In this document: positions 1 through 7,250 of the stretch, in pieces
How the letters are laid out: each line of letters opens with the position of its first letter
Position numbering within the stretch: the first letter of the stretch is position 1
Assembly (NCBI GenBank): GCA_002699335.1
Contig: PACG01000080.1
Coordinates: forward strand, 16,460 to 24,879
Length of the DNA: 8,420 nt
Source of the DNA: Candidatus Poribacteria bacterium
Lineage (GTDB): Bacteria; Poribacteria; WGA-4E; UBA9662
Reading direction: 5' to 3'
Program-made: the position numbers and the translations under genes
Notes under the pieces: generated by a model
The model's input: only the letters and a program-made list of their open reading frames with translations
Databases searched by the model: none
What the model was told of the DNA's origin: nothing

Positions 1-1061
1 ACCTCTACACCGATCCCCGGTCTATCTGACACTAAGATATGCGATCCTTCTCGCTGAGGTTGAATGGGAAACAATTCCTGACTGTAGTGTCCCAATTGTT
101 CTGTCGGAGAATCCCGAATTTCCAACCAGGCAAAGTTAGGAACCGCCGCGGCCAAATGGGTAGAAGCGGCCGTACAAATTACACCCAATGGATTATGTGG
201 CATCAGGTCGATATAATGTGATCCGGCCATACTGGCAATCTTCATTGCCTCCGTTAACCCACCAACGTTACAAACATCCAGACGGACGAAATTGGTTATT
301 CCACGTTCTATATAGGGCAGAAACGTCCATTTGCTGGAGAATTCCTCCCCAATAGCTAGCGGAACGTCGATCATCGTACGGAGCGACTCATAAGCCTCCG
401 GTGTTTCATCCCGGATCGGCTCTTCCAGAAAGTCAAGCGTTCCAGCTGGCATCCGCTGGCAAAAAGAGGCGGCTTCTGCGACACTCAAGCGGTGATGGTA
501 GTCAATCCCAATGACCGGCTCAGGACCGATCTCCTGACGAAGTTGTGTTAGCCACTGAGCTGTTAGTCCAATTGATTCACGCGGCTCGTAAAGAGGCTGG
601 CCGTCCAACCGACCTCTTGCCATCCAGGTTCGGATGGCATTCCATCCGTTATTGAGCAATAGCCTGACATCCTCAATCAACTGATCCAGACTGCCGGCGC
701 TTGTCGTGGCAAAGCAGGGAACGTAATCGCGGTGCGATCCCCCTAACAGTTGATAAGCGGGGACACCCAGGGCTTTGCCAACAATGTCGTGAAGCGCAAT
801 ATCGATACCGGCGATGGCCGCGGTTAAAATGCGTCCTCCCTCAAAATATTGATTGCGGTACATCTCCTGCCAGAGGCCACCAATACGCATTGGATCAGCG
901 CCAATCAGATAATCACTGAAATGTTGTAGCGCACCGATCACCGCCCGCGCCCGATGGGGCATACCGGCCTCTCCCCAACCGTAAATTTCGGTGTCAGTTT
1001 CTACCTTAACCAGTAATTGTCCTAACCAGACTGGATAGGCCTTAACAGCTGTAATTTTCAC
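1..1061 (-). CDS. Sugar-acid dehydratase, mandelate racemase/enolase superfamily (galactonate dehydratase-like), C-terminus cut by window
   Basis: I translated this frame by hand; 353 residues are visible without a stop and the last 30 or so lie outside the window. It has the N-terminal enolase capping domain (about 1-120, with YLIGADPMRI and ILTAAIAGIDIALHD) and the TIM barrel. Metal ligands are D187 (GIDYHH), E213 (FLEEP) and E239 (AIGEE), with H189 and H289 (MPHNPLG) as likely acid/base residues. The spacings 187/213/239/289 equal the D183/E209/E235/H285 of E. coli D-galactonate dehydratase, and the N-terminal half also aligns with that enzyme. Expected reaction: Mg-dependent dehydration of an aldonic acid to a 2-keto-3-deoxy acid, in the cytoplasm. 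The start is GTG at 1061, preceded by GAGGGGAG five bases upstream. It is the last visible gene of the minus-strand cluster; a downstream 2-keto-3-deoxy pathway would fit the DapA-family gene at 2556-3479. The exact substrate (galactonate, gluconate or other) cannot be read from the sequence. Confidence 0.92.
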   Translation of the reverse strand, partial: MKITAVKAYPVWLGQLLVKVETDTEIYGWGEAGMPHRARAVIGALQHFSDYLIGADPMRIGGLWQEMYRNQYFEGGRILTAAIAGIDIALHDIVGKALGVPAYQLLGGSHRDYVPCFATTSAGSLDQLIEDVRLLLNNGWNAIRTWMARGRLDGQPLYEPRESIGLTAQWLTQLRQEIGPEPVIGIDYHHRLSVAEAASFCQRMPAGTLDFLEEPIRDETPEAYESLRTMIDVPLAIGEEFSSKWTFLPYIERGITNFVRLDVCNVGGLTEAMKIASMAGSHYIDLMPHNPLGVICTAASTHLAAAVPNFAWLEIRDSPTEQLGHYSQELFPIQPQREGSHILVSDRPGIGVE

Positions 1062-1098
1062 CTGTACTCCCCTCAGATCGTTTGGGTCTGACTCATTT

Positions 1099-1722
1099 CT
1101 ACCTGATTTCTACCACAGGCCTATTAATTCTTCGCCTTGAGTTTGGCCCAGGTTGTGGTGAGTATCCAGCCGGATGAACAGGCGCTATGGTATCAGATTT
1201 CTGGTCGTAGAAAACCTCGATCCCCCACAGGCTGGGCTCACTGGAAACACCAACGTTTTTGGTCATATGGTATCGAAGCACCGTTGTTTCAACAGTCTTG
1301 AAAGTAAGCACATGATCCGGAACTTTGACTGGATATTTTTGGTTCCCCGGCTGGTTTGAGGACGCGTTGCCGTCGGTGGGTGTCATCACCAGTTCTTCCA
1401 CCATTTTGTGAGAATCGCTGTACTCGATCGTATGCCCTCGCAGACGAGAACGAAACTCGGTGACGTGGACGCGGTTGATTTTTTGGGCCGTCTCCCACTT
1501 GAACTGAATCCACGTATCTACATCATCATTCTTGGCATTCCAGCGAATGGCAAAATCTCCATCGTTAACATTATTGACGGGGTGATCGGCCCCATCCGCT
1601 TCAACTTTTGCCTTCTTAGCCAGGTTTTCCAAATTCTAAAATCCTTGGCTATAACCTGTGAGTGTCCAACAAATGTACAAAACGATACCAACGAGCGTAT
1701 GAATCAAGACCTTATTACCCAT
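1099..1722 (-). pseudogene. Secreted F5/8 type C-like domain protein, copy 2, broken by TAG and a frameshift
   Basis: An ATG at 1722 opens a signal-peptide-like segment (MGNKVLIHTLVGIVLYICW, then TLTGYS), but codon 29 is TAG (1636-1638). The frame then continues as a discoidin/F5/8 type C-like jelly-roll: NVNDGDFAIRWNAKNDDVD, TWIQFKWETAQKINRVHV and PSLWGIEVFYD. Without readthrough it could only start at TTG 1632, which would remove the signal peptide. Near 1163-1164 one base appears lost: the current frame ends at 1099 with an unrelated tail, whereas the +1 frame reads LTTTWAKLKAKN and stops at 1124-1126, matching LATMWAQIKRGK of the paralogue at 1801-2426. The family normally binds carbohydrate or surfaces outside the cell. 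A-rich sequence (AAGAAAAAG) before the ATG is a weak ribosome site. I call it a pseudogene, although sequencing error or readthrough cannot be excluded. The domain assignment is moderately sure. Confidence 0.7.
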
Positions 1723-2399
1723 TTTTCTTTTTCTTTTCTTACAAAATATACCTATGACTATAGGCTAAAAATTGATCTGGAAAACGAAGTCGCTGCCACC
1801 CTATTTTGTTCTTTTCCCTCGCTTGATCTGTGCCCACATTGTCGCCAAAGCGCCCTCTGGACGAACTGGATAGGCCTCAGGACCAAAGAAAATCTCGATC
1901 TCCCACAGGCGGGGCTCACCAGAAGCATCAACGGTTTTGGTCATGTGATATCGAAGCGCCGTTGTTTCAACAGTCTTGAAAGTAAGCACATGATCCGGAA
2001 TCTTCACCGGTTCCCTCTGATTGCCAGGATGGTTGGGGGAGGCATTAGCATTTTCAGGTTCCATTACTAGATCCGGTACATCTTTCGTGACACGACCGTA
2101 CTCAATCGTATGCCCGCGAATGCGAAAGCGGAATTCAGTGATATGAACACGATTGACCTTCAGCGGCTTTTCCACTTGAACAATATCCATGTATCCACAT
2201 CGTCGTTTTTTGCATTCTAACGGGTGGTGAAATCCTCGTCGTTAACATTGGTGACGGGAATATCCGCCCCTTCCGCCTCAACTTCGGCACTAACATCGAT
2301 ATTTTTTTGGTTTTTTAAAGCCCGGCTATATCCCGGCAGCAACCAACAGAAAATCAGGATTCCGAAGATAGAAGTTTTTACTAAATCTTTCAGCGATAT
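1124..2399 (-). repeat. Tandem gene duplication, period about 678 bp
   Basis: The two F5/8 type C-like copies align along their length at DNA level. The strongest block is a perfect 42-bp direct repeat at 1281-1322 and 1959-2000, offset 678 bp. Flanking bases differ at scattered positions, so this is a diverged tandem duplication and not an assembly artefact. Both copies carry different disabling changes. Confidence 0.85.
1751..1764. promoter_or_regulatory. 14-bp perfect inverted repeat between the two paralogues
   Basis: CCTAT-GACT-ATAGG lies in the 78-bp gap between the two duplicated genes, about 30 bases upstream of the ATG at 1722. It could be a protein-binding site or a small hairpin in the leader. 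The stem is only 5 bp, so chance is possible. Confidence 0.2.
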
Positions 2400-2426
2400 A
2401 ATTTCCGATGGTGAATAGGGGCACAC
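1801..2426 (-). pseudogene. Secreted F5/8 type C-like domain protein, copy 1, broken by TAG and a frameshift
   Basis: Three pieces in two frames rebuild one protein. The N-terminal piece (2426-2217) has a signal-like segment (VKTSIFGILIFCWLLPGYS) and then AEVEAEGADIPVTNVNDEDF, and ends at TAG 2217-2219 exactly where the paralogue has the Trp of RWNAKNDDVD. After the stop the frame resumes NAKNDDVDTWILFKW and shifts near 2171, where TGGAAAAG appears to have lost one G. The rest (KPLKVNRVHITEFRFRIRGH to WAQIKRGKRTK) runs in another frame and stops with TAG at 1801-1803. The only start in the first frame is GTG at 2426; the position that aligns with the ATG of the other copy is ATA (2397-2399), so the original start may also be lost. 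By family the intact ancestor would be a secreted carbohydrate- or surface-binding protein. Confidence 0.75.
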
Positions 2427-2452
2427 CCCGGTATAACTCCACTTCTAATTAC

Positions 2453-2488
2453 GTTAGTGTATAATACATTAACTATTGGTGGTGTCAG
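2453..2488 (-). promoter_or_regulatory. Possible sigma70-like promoter overlapped by a 21-bp operator-like dyad
   Basis: On the minus strand CTGACA (2488-2483) and TATTAT (2466-2461) are 16 bases apart, each matching the consensus -35 and -10 boxes at five of six positions. The -10 lies inside a dyad centred on 2463: GTTA-g-TGTAT-a-ATACA-t-TAAC (2453-2473), with nine of ten arm pairs complementary. This arrangement is typical of a repressor site over a promoter. It would drive the two F5/8-like genes and the dehydratase independently of the upstream enzymes. Prediction by eye only. Confidence 0.4.
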
Positions 2489-2555
2489 TATCACTCTGGC
2501 CTCAAATGATTACTGGTTCTGAAGAGCTACTGGACAACTCACCTAGAAATGGTAT

Positions 2556-3479
2556 CTATATACCGTTTTCCTCTGCCTCAATTTCCAGATATCGATCAAT
2601 TAACTCATCGGCAATCCGTTCCTGATAAGCGTCGAAAATATAACTGTATCGCATCGTCGCGGTGCGAAAGATACGTTTCCTGACGAGTAAACGTTTGAAG
2701 AAAGTAATCGATGTCTCCAGATCCTGGTTGGCAAACGATAAAATCGGTAACAGGTACCAGAAAAGATGCTTGGCGTGTTCACGGTTGCCAGAGGTGTAGG
2801 CACGAAAGATTTTACTGTAAACCCTGACCATCGAACTTTCGGGAATCATCGCGTCGACACCACGATCCAACGCTTCGAGCATCTGGGGCACTGCCCATCC
2901 ACCAGCGATGAAAAATTCGCTGCCATAGGCTTGGCGGATATCCGTATACTTGGGACCAGCGGGTACGGTTTCGATCTTCATTCCGGCCAACGTCGGCAAC
3001 CCATCAACAAGTTGCTTGACCAGATCCAGACAAAGTCCCGGCCCATCGAATTGCAAATCCTGGATGATAAGCGGTAGACGGGTTTGCGAGGCCACTGCCT
3101 GAAAAAATGGAACAAGCCTGTCGGGCTGTCGATAAAGTTCGGGGATTATCGCTACCAAGTAGGCGTCGGCTCCAACGGTTTCAGCCAACTGCGCGAAATG
3201 CCGACATTGGTCGATCGTCGTTCCCGATGCCCCGACGATCAAGGGTACCTGTCCTTTTGTTCGACTAACGACAAATCGGATAATCTGCTCGCGTTCTTCC
3301 GTTGTCAGATGAATCACTTCGCTGGCAACGGCCGGGGTGAGGAATCCGTTGCCCCCTGAAGATATGGCATCTTCAATCAACCGTTCGTAGCTCTGCCAAT
3401 CGATCAGGTTTTGCCAATCGAACGGCGTCTGTAGAACGGATACGATACCCTTAACCAGGAATGGAGTCTCCCTGCTCAT
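2556..3479 (-). CDS. DapA/N-acetylneuraminate lyase family protein, probable 2-keto-acid aldolase or lyase with atypical active site
   Basis: The 307-residue TIM-barrel protein has the usual length of the DapA family. The Schiff-base lysine is K168 in LAGMKIE, where class I aldolases of this family bind pyruvate-type 2-keto acids. Two usual partners are changed. The Tyr expected 28 residues before the lysine (E. coli DapA Y133) is Q140 in LIIQDLQF, and the Gly-Thr-Thr-Gly-Glu loop reads A-V-A-S-E (50-54). It is therefore unlikely to be a true lysine-biosynthesis DapA. Context with a sugar-acid dehydratase suggests cleavage of a 2-keto-3-deoxy sugar acid to pyruvate and an aldehyde. I chose ATG 3479 because it overlaps the sulfatase stop as ATGA, implying translational coupling; a longer frame to 3524 exists but would overlap the sulfatase by 49 bases and adds a non-family extension. 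It ends with TAG. Cytoplasmic, with no signal peptide. Confidence 0.88.
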   Translation of the reverse strand: MSRETPFLVKGIVSVLQTPFDWQNLIDWQSYERLIEDAISSGGNGFLTPAVASEVIHLTTEEREQIIRFVVSRTKGQVPLIVGASGTTIDQCRHFAQLAETVGADAYLVAIIPELYRQPDRLVPFFQAVASQTRLPLIIQDLQFDGPGLCLDLVKQLVDGLPTLAGMKIETVPAGPKYTDIRQAYGSEFFIAGGWAVPQMLEALDRGVDAMIPESSMVRVYSKIFRAYTSGNREHAKHLFWYLLPILSFANQDLETSITFFKRLLVRKRIFRTATMRYSYIFDAYQERIADELIDRYLEIEAEENGI

Positions 3480-4954
3480 GAACGCCACTTCGAAGGCAAT
3501 GCTTCGCCTCCGCGCTGACCGCAATAACGAACCTCCTGCTGAATCAAAAAGGCCATCATCTGTTGAACTAGATGCCGGCGCACATCAGCGTAGTTAGCAT
3601 TGTACCAGAGGTTGTTCACCTCATTTGGATCAGTTTGCATATCGAAAAGTTGACCCTCCCCCATAAGTTGGATCGCATCATTGGTTGCGTGATACAGGTT
3701 CATTTTGAATTGGTCGCTGCGAATCATGGTTGCCTGGACGGGCGGATCGAAGTAGGGCGAGTTGGTATTTCTACCACCCAGACTGCTGTTACGGTAGAAG
3801 CAGTAGGCATAATCGTGTGTGTGATCGGCTTCGCCCGCGCAGGCTGGAATCAAATCCACGGCGTCTGGCATTATCTGTTGTAGTTCAACTGCGGACATCC
3901 CGGCCGCACTGAGAATTGTGGCTGCCAGATCGTGTAACTGGACTAGGGAGGTTACACGTCTCCCACTGCTAAACCTGTCAGGCCAGCGCATCAGTAGTGG
4001 GACACGAACGCAGGCATCGTAGAAGAAGCCGCCTTTTGTCATCTGTAGTCGATCGCCGAGCATATCGCCGTGATCAGAGACAAAAATCACCAGCGTGTTG
4101 TCGACGATGCCTTTGTGGTCCAATGCTTCGAGTACCCGACCAACTTCCAGATCGATCAAAGCGATCGAAGCGTGGTAGCCAAACCGCATTTGCCGCAACT
4201 CTTCCTTTGAGAGCTTTCGAGCGTTTCCACCCTCAATTGACAGACGTTTCAGCGTCGGTAAAGTCTCTTCAAAATCGCTTTCCAAAACGAATGGATCCGG
4301 TATTTTTTCCTCATCGATCAGGTCACCAATTTCCAACGGATAGTCCTGATAGGGATTGTGCGGATCAAACACACTCATTGCGCAGAAGAATGGATGGTCG
4401 CTGTTGTCGATATAATCGATGGTTCTTTCAGCCGCCCAATGTGTCATGTGTACCTCACGCGGCACATGCAACAGCTTTCGCCCTTGGCGACAGAGCTGTT
4501 GGTAAAACACCAGATCTACTGATTGCAACCACCTGGCGTAACCGTTGAGTGGCGAATCGAGGTCGATGTTGTGTTCTAAGCACCATTCATAGACGTCGAA
4601 ACCATCGCGAGGATGTCGCTGGTAAACCTCGGTATATCGACTACAGACATGCAATTTCCCGAACAGCGCTGTATGATATCCCAACTGTTGCAGGTACTCT
4701 GTGAATAGAACCTGATCGTCAGACAGGTTGTCGTACAGTTGATAGACGCCGTGGCCAGGTAGGTGTTGGCCAGTCATCAAGCTGGCACGAGACGGCGTGC
4801 AAATTGGATTGTTGACATAACAGTGTTCAAACAGGAGCCCTTGGTTGGCAAGCCGGTCCAGATTCGGCGTGTGAGCCGCCTCAAAACCGTAGCAACCGAG
4901 AGAATCGAATCTCTGTTGATCGGTTATGATGAGTAGAATATTCGGTTGTGACAT
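3476..4954 (-). CDS. Type I (formylglycine-dependent) sulfatase
   Basis: The 492-residue protein belongs to the alkaline phosphatase-like sulfatase family (S1). The activating motif C52-T-P-S-R56 followed by ASLMTG is intact, so C52 should be converted to formylglycine by an FGE. Other expected active-site residues are D12 and Q13 (ITDQQR), K100 and H102 (GKLH), D197 and H199 (FDPHNP), D294 and H295 (VSDHGDMLGD) and K307 (MTKGGFFYD). The C-terminal QLFDMQTDPNE segment (435-445) is typical of the family. The start at ATG 4954 has AAGGA six bases upstream; a GTG at 4978 in the same frame would place the ribosome site inside the gene. There is no signal peptide or lipobox, so it appears cytoplasmic or exported by an unknown route. 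It starts 29 bases after the FGE-like/sialidase fusion and overlaps the next gene by 4 bases. The substrate, a sulfated sugar or glycan fragment, is not determinable here. Confidence 0.95.
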   Translation of the reverse strand: MSQPNILLIITDQQRFDSLGCYGFEAAHTPNLDRLANQGLLFEHCYVNNPICTPSRASLMTGQHLPGHGVYQLYDNLSDDQVLFTEYLQQLGYHTALFGKLHVCSRYTEVYQRHPRDGFDVYEWCLEHNIDLDSPLNGYARWLQSVDLVFYQQLCRQGRKLLHVPREVHMTHWAAERTIDYIDNSDHPFFCAMSVFDPHNPYQDYPLEIGDLIDEEKIPDPFVLESDFEETLPTLKRLSIEGGNARKLSKEELRQMRFGYHASIALIDLEVGRVLEALDHKGIVDNTLVIFVSDHGDMLGDRLQMTKGGFFYDACVRVPLLMRWPDRFSSGRRVTSLVQLHDLAATILSAAGMSAVELQQIMPDAVDLIPACAGEADHTHDYAYCFYRNSSLGGRNTNSPYFDPPVQATMIRSDQFKMNLYHATNDAIQLMGEGQLFDMQTDPNEVNNLWYNANYADVRRHLVQQMMAFLIQQEVRYCGQRGGEALPSKWRS

Positions 4955-4983
4955 TCCTGTTCCTTGCCCTCTCCTCACCTTCC

Positions 4984-7041
4984 TTAGCCTTGAACTGCCG
5001 ATGGTGGGGAGGTTCTCAGCCAGGACAGATTAAAGGCGTAATGCTGCTTACTGCTGATTAGATGGACCAGTCCATCGGGCGATTGACAAGCGGCCATGTA
5101 TCCACCCGGTTCAGCGGAATTAAATCCCATGGTGAATAGGTGAGCGTTCGTGGTCTCAATTTCACGCCCAGGACCATCATCGCTGATTAGCCGGATGTGA
5201 GGCCACGTTTCACCTTCGTCAAAGGAGACGGCGCCAAATATCCCTGTCACTGGCCGTTTACACCCGGAAGCATCCGTAATTTCCATTGGCGTCTGGTTCT
5301 GTCGATCTCCTGTGAAATTAGCCAAAAAGAGCGATCCTTCACGCAGACGCATCAACACCAGTCGCTGACCACCGCCGATAGGTGGGAACGGACTTGGATG
5401 ATAGGTCCAACTCTCTCCCATGTCGTCGGAGATACTCATCGGCATCCGGCCCTCAATGGTATCACCGCGACCGAGGGCCAATAGACGTCCACCCTCGAGT
5501 TGAACGACGCCAGCATGAATCCCCGCCACCCAACCCCCACTGTTACCTGAGATGAATTTCGGTCTGGGTTTCCCCACTCCCGGATCCCGCCAGGTTTGAC
5601 CACCATCGCGGCTAATATGAGTTGCCGTTCCACCACTACCACCAGGAACGGCATCACAGGGCTGAATAAAAAAACCTTCTTTGGTTTTGCTTGTACCGCT
5701 AATGACCTGGTGTCGGTTTTGGTGTTCTGGGCCGATAATTTTCGGCCTTGTCCAGCTGGTACCGTTATCGGTGGATGTTCGCATCACCAATGCTAATGGC
5801 CCCCAGGTTCCGGCTGCACCAAGCCCATTAAAATGGTAGATTGTCCTATCTGCCTCGGTAAACAAGGCTGTGCCAGTCAGGTTTCTGTCAGGGGCGTTAA
5901 AGAATTCCGACGGTTCGTCCCACTCTTCGTTGCCCGCACGCAACCGGGAAGCCATGACCGCCATCTCCCGACCCCGTTCCGAGTAGGTTGAAAACCAAGC
6001 GGCGAGAAGGTCCCCGTTGGGACACCACGTAATGCTTGGCTGGTGGTTGTGACGCCCAAACGTCGGTACTTTACCGGCTTCTGGAACACGAATGAACGGT
6101 TGTGGGCGCTTAAAGTAAGGCCGGGTTGCATTGGGACAATTCGACCAATCATAAGATCTCTGAGGAACATCCCGTGCCCACAGTGTTGGTTCAGCTTTCG
6201 ATAAGGTAGTTGTCGTTGGTAGCTCACCTATGACAACCCTGAAGCCGATCAGCCACGATTTATCATCTGGTAGCGTTCCCAGGCGATTTGACGAGCGCAG
6301 ATAGTAGATCGGTGTGGAATGGCTGCCCCCTCGCGTAATCCGGAAAAGACCGTCCTCTCGGCCAACCGGATCGACCTGATCTTCTGCTTCATAGGGGCCA
6401 TACCAATCGTAACACCACTCCTCCACATTACCGTGCATGTCATACAATCCCCACGAATTTGGCGGAGTCTGTCCAACGGTCAACGGCACTACCTCCTCTT
6501 TCGTACTCCCGCCACGTCCGACGGACGGATACCAACTTTCGTCTGGATTTTTATGAAATTCGTCCACTAGACCGTCGCCAGGATGGTAGAAGGTAGTGGT
6601 GCCAGCACGACAGGCGTATTCCCATTCGGCTTCGGTCGGTAGCCGATAGGCCAGCCCATCCTTTTTCGACAGCCAAGCGCAAAACTCGACAGCATCATGC
6701 CAATTGACAAACACCACTGCTTCATCGTCTTCTTTAGAAAAACCGAGTTTCCCGCGCAGTTTCCTGTGTTCCGGATCAAACTGTTCGTATTGGATGTTTG
6801 TCACTTCGAGGGTACTCATGTAAAACGGTTGGCTGATGGTAACTTTGTGAGAAGGGTATTCATCAAAATCTCCGTTTTGGAGATAAGGCCGTTCGTTCGG
6901 CTTCCAGGATTTTTGCAGGGAAATGTTATCGATTATTTCAGGCGGTAGTGGTGTTTTATCAATACCCATATTGAATATACCTGCCTCAATGCGAACGAAT
7001 TTCATCCCCACGGAATTGGTATGGGTTTTGCCCTCTGGCAT
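4984..7041 (-). CDS. Fusion of an FGE-like (SUMF1/EgtB/PvdO type) domain and a sialidase-like Asp-box beta-propeller
   Basis: Residues about 8-272 form an FGE-sulfatase fold: NSVGMKFVRIEAGIFNMG, YMSTLEVTNIQYEQF, RLPTEAEWEYACRAG (133-147), GLYDMHGNVEEWCYDWY (198-214) and ITRGGSH with IGFRVV (235-270). The two cysteines of the real FGE site after GGS are absent here (GGSHSTPIYYLRSSNR), so this domain probably does not make formylglycine. Residues about 310-675 resemble sialidases/BNR proteins, with F-I-R-V-P (316-320) resembling the FRIP motif and four Asp boxes: STDNGTSW (423), SRDGGQTW (477), SDDMGESW (538) and SFDEGETW (606). The function is likely glycan binding or hydrolysis of a terminal sugar; sialic acid as substrate is not established. 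The start at ATG 7041 is supported by AAAGGAG seven bases upstream (7049-7055). No signal peptide is seen. It is first in the minus-strand cluster, 29 bases before the sulfatase, and stops with TAA. Confidence 0.9.
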   Translation of the reverse strand: MPEGKTHTNSVGMKFVRIEAGIFNMGIDKTPLPPEIIDNISLQKSWKPNERPYLQNGDFDEYPSHKVTISQPFYMSTLEVTNIQYEQFDPEHRKLRGKLGFSKEDDEAVVFVNWHDAVEFCAWLSKKDGLAYRLPTEAEWEYACRAGTTTFYHPGDGLVDEFHKNPDESWYPSVGRGGSTKEEVVPLTVGQTPPNSWGLYDMHGNVEEWCYDWYGPYEAEDQVDPVGREDGLFRITRGGSHSTPIYYLRSSNRLGTLPDDKSWLIGFRVVIGELPTTTTLSKAEPTLWARDVPQRSYDWSNCPNATRPYFKRPQPFIRVPEAGKVPTFGRHNHQPSITWCPNGDLLAAWFSTYSERGREMAVMASRLRAGNEEWDEPSEFFNAPDRNLTGTALFTEADRTIYHFNGLGAAGTWGPLALVMRTSTDNGTSWTRPKIIGPEHQNRHQVISGTSKTKEGFFIQPCDAVPGGSGGTATHISRDGGQTWRDPGVGKPRPKFISGNSGGWVAGIHAGVVQLEGGRLLALGRGDTIEGRMPMSISDDMGESWTYHPSPFPPIGGGQRLVLMRLREGSLFLANFTGDRQNQTPMEITDASGCKRPVTGIFGAVSFDEGETWPHIRLISDDGPGREIETTNAHLFTMGFNSAEPGGYMAACQSPDGLVHLISSKQHYAFNLSWLRTSPPSAVQG

Positions 7042-7166
7042 CTCGATTCTCCTTTACATCAGACAACCCCAAACTCGGTAACAGCCATCCGTATTCTTTA
7101 CCTGGCGAAAATTGGGGCTTTATACGCTCCCAGCTAAGAACCTGTATGGGAAAAGTTGAGTCAATC
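7042..7166 (-). other. Leader of the fusion gene
   Basis: This stretch holds the ribosome site AAAGGAG at 7049-7055 and must hold or follow the promoter of the cluster. I see no convincing -35/-10 pair; TTGACT near 7157-7162 and TATAAA near 7119-7124 on the minus strand are too far apart to form one promoter. Confidence 0.3.
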
Positions 7167-7250
7167 ATGGAACTGAAAAATTATAACACTGATCTGCGCC
7201 CTCAACAATGGAAACGCTTATACCGCCTAATAAACGCAGAGGAAACATAA
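7167..7250 (+). pseudogene. Possible remnant of a transposase N-terminus
   Basis: A 27-codon frame reads MELKNYNTDLRPQQWKRLYR and then LINAEET before TAA. The segment YNTDLRPQQWKRL resembles the start of IS5-like transposases (pattern Y-x-(S/T)-D-L-x-x-x-Q-W-x-x-L). Nothing recognisable follows, so if real it is a stub. No ribosome site is evident. The match is short and could be chance. Confidence 0.22.

Noticed and set aside
1073..1091. TCAGA/TCTGA inverted repeat before the dehydratase start
   Set aside because: Only a 5-bp stem; expected by chance at this frequency, although it lies next to the ribosome site.
1408..2070. A 220-codon plus-strand open frame across both duplicated genes
   Set aside because: It is antisense to the F5/8-like paralogues. 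The repeated segments encode similar peptides on this strand only because the DNA is duplicated; the minus strand has signal peptides and domain motifs.
2486..2515. Stem-loop (8-9 bp arms, one bulge, 13-base loop) after the DapA-family gene as a terminator
   Set aside because: There is no run of T after the stem on the minus strand and the stem is AT-rich with a bulge, so intrinsic termination is not supported.
3997..4548. A 183-codon plus-strand open frame
   Set aside because: Antisense shadow of the sulfatase; composition rich in Arg, Ser and Pro with no family features.
5877..6227. A 116-codon minus-strand open frame in another phase
   Set aside because: Lies wholly inside the FGE-like/sialidase fusion, whose frame has clear domain motifs.
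6986..7168. A 60-codon minus-strand frame overlapping the start of the fusion gene
   Set aside because: No ribosome site or family features. It overlaps the well-supported start at 7041.
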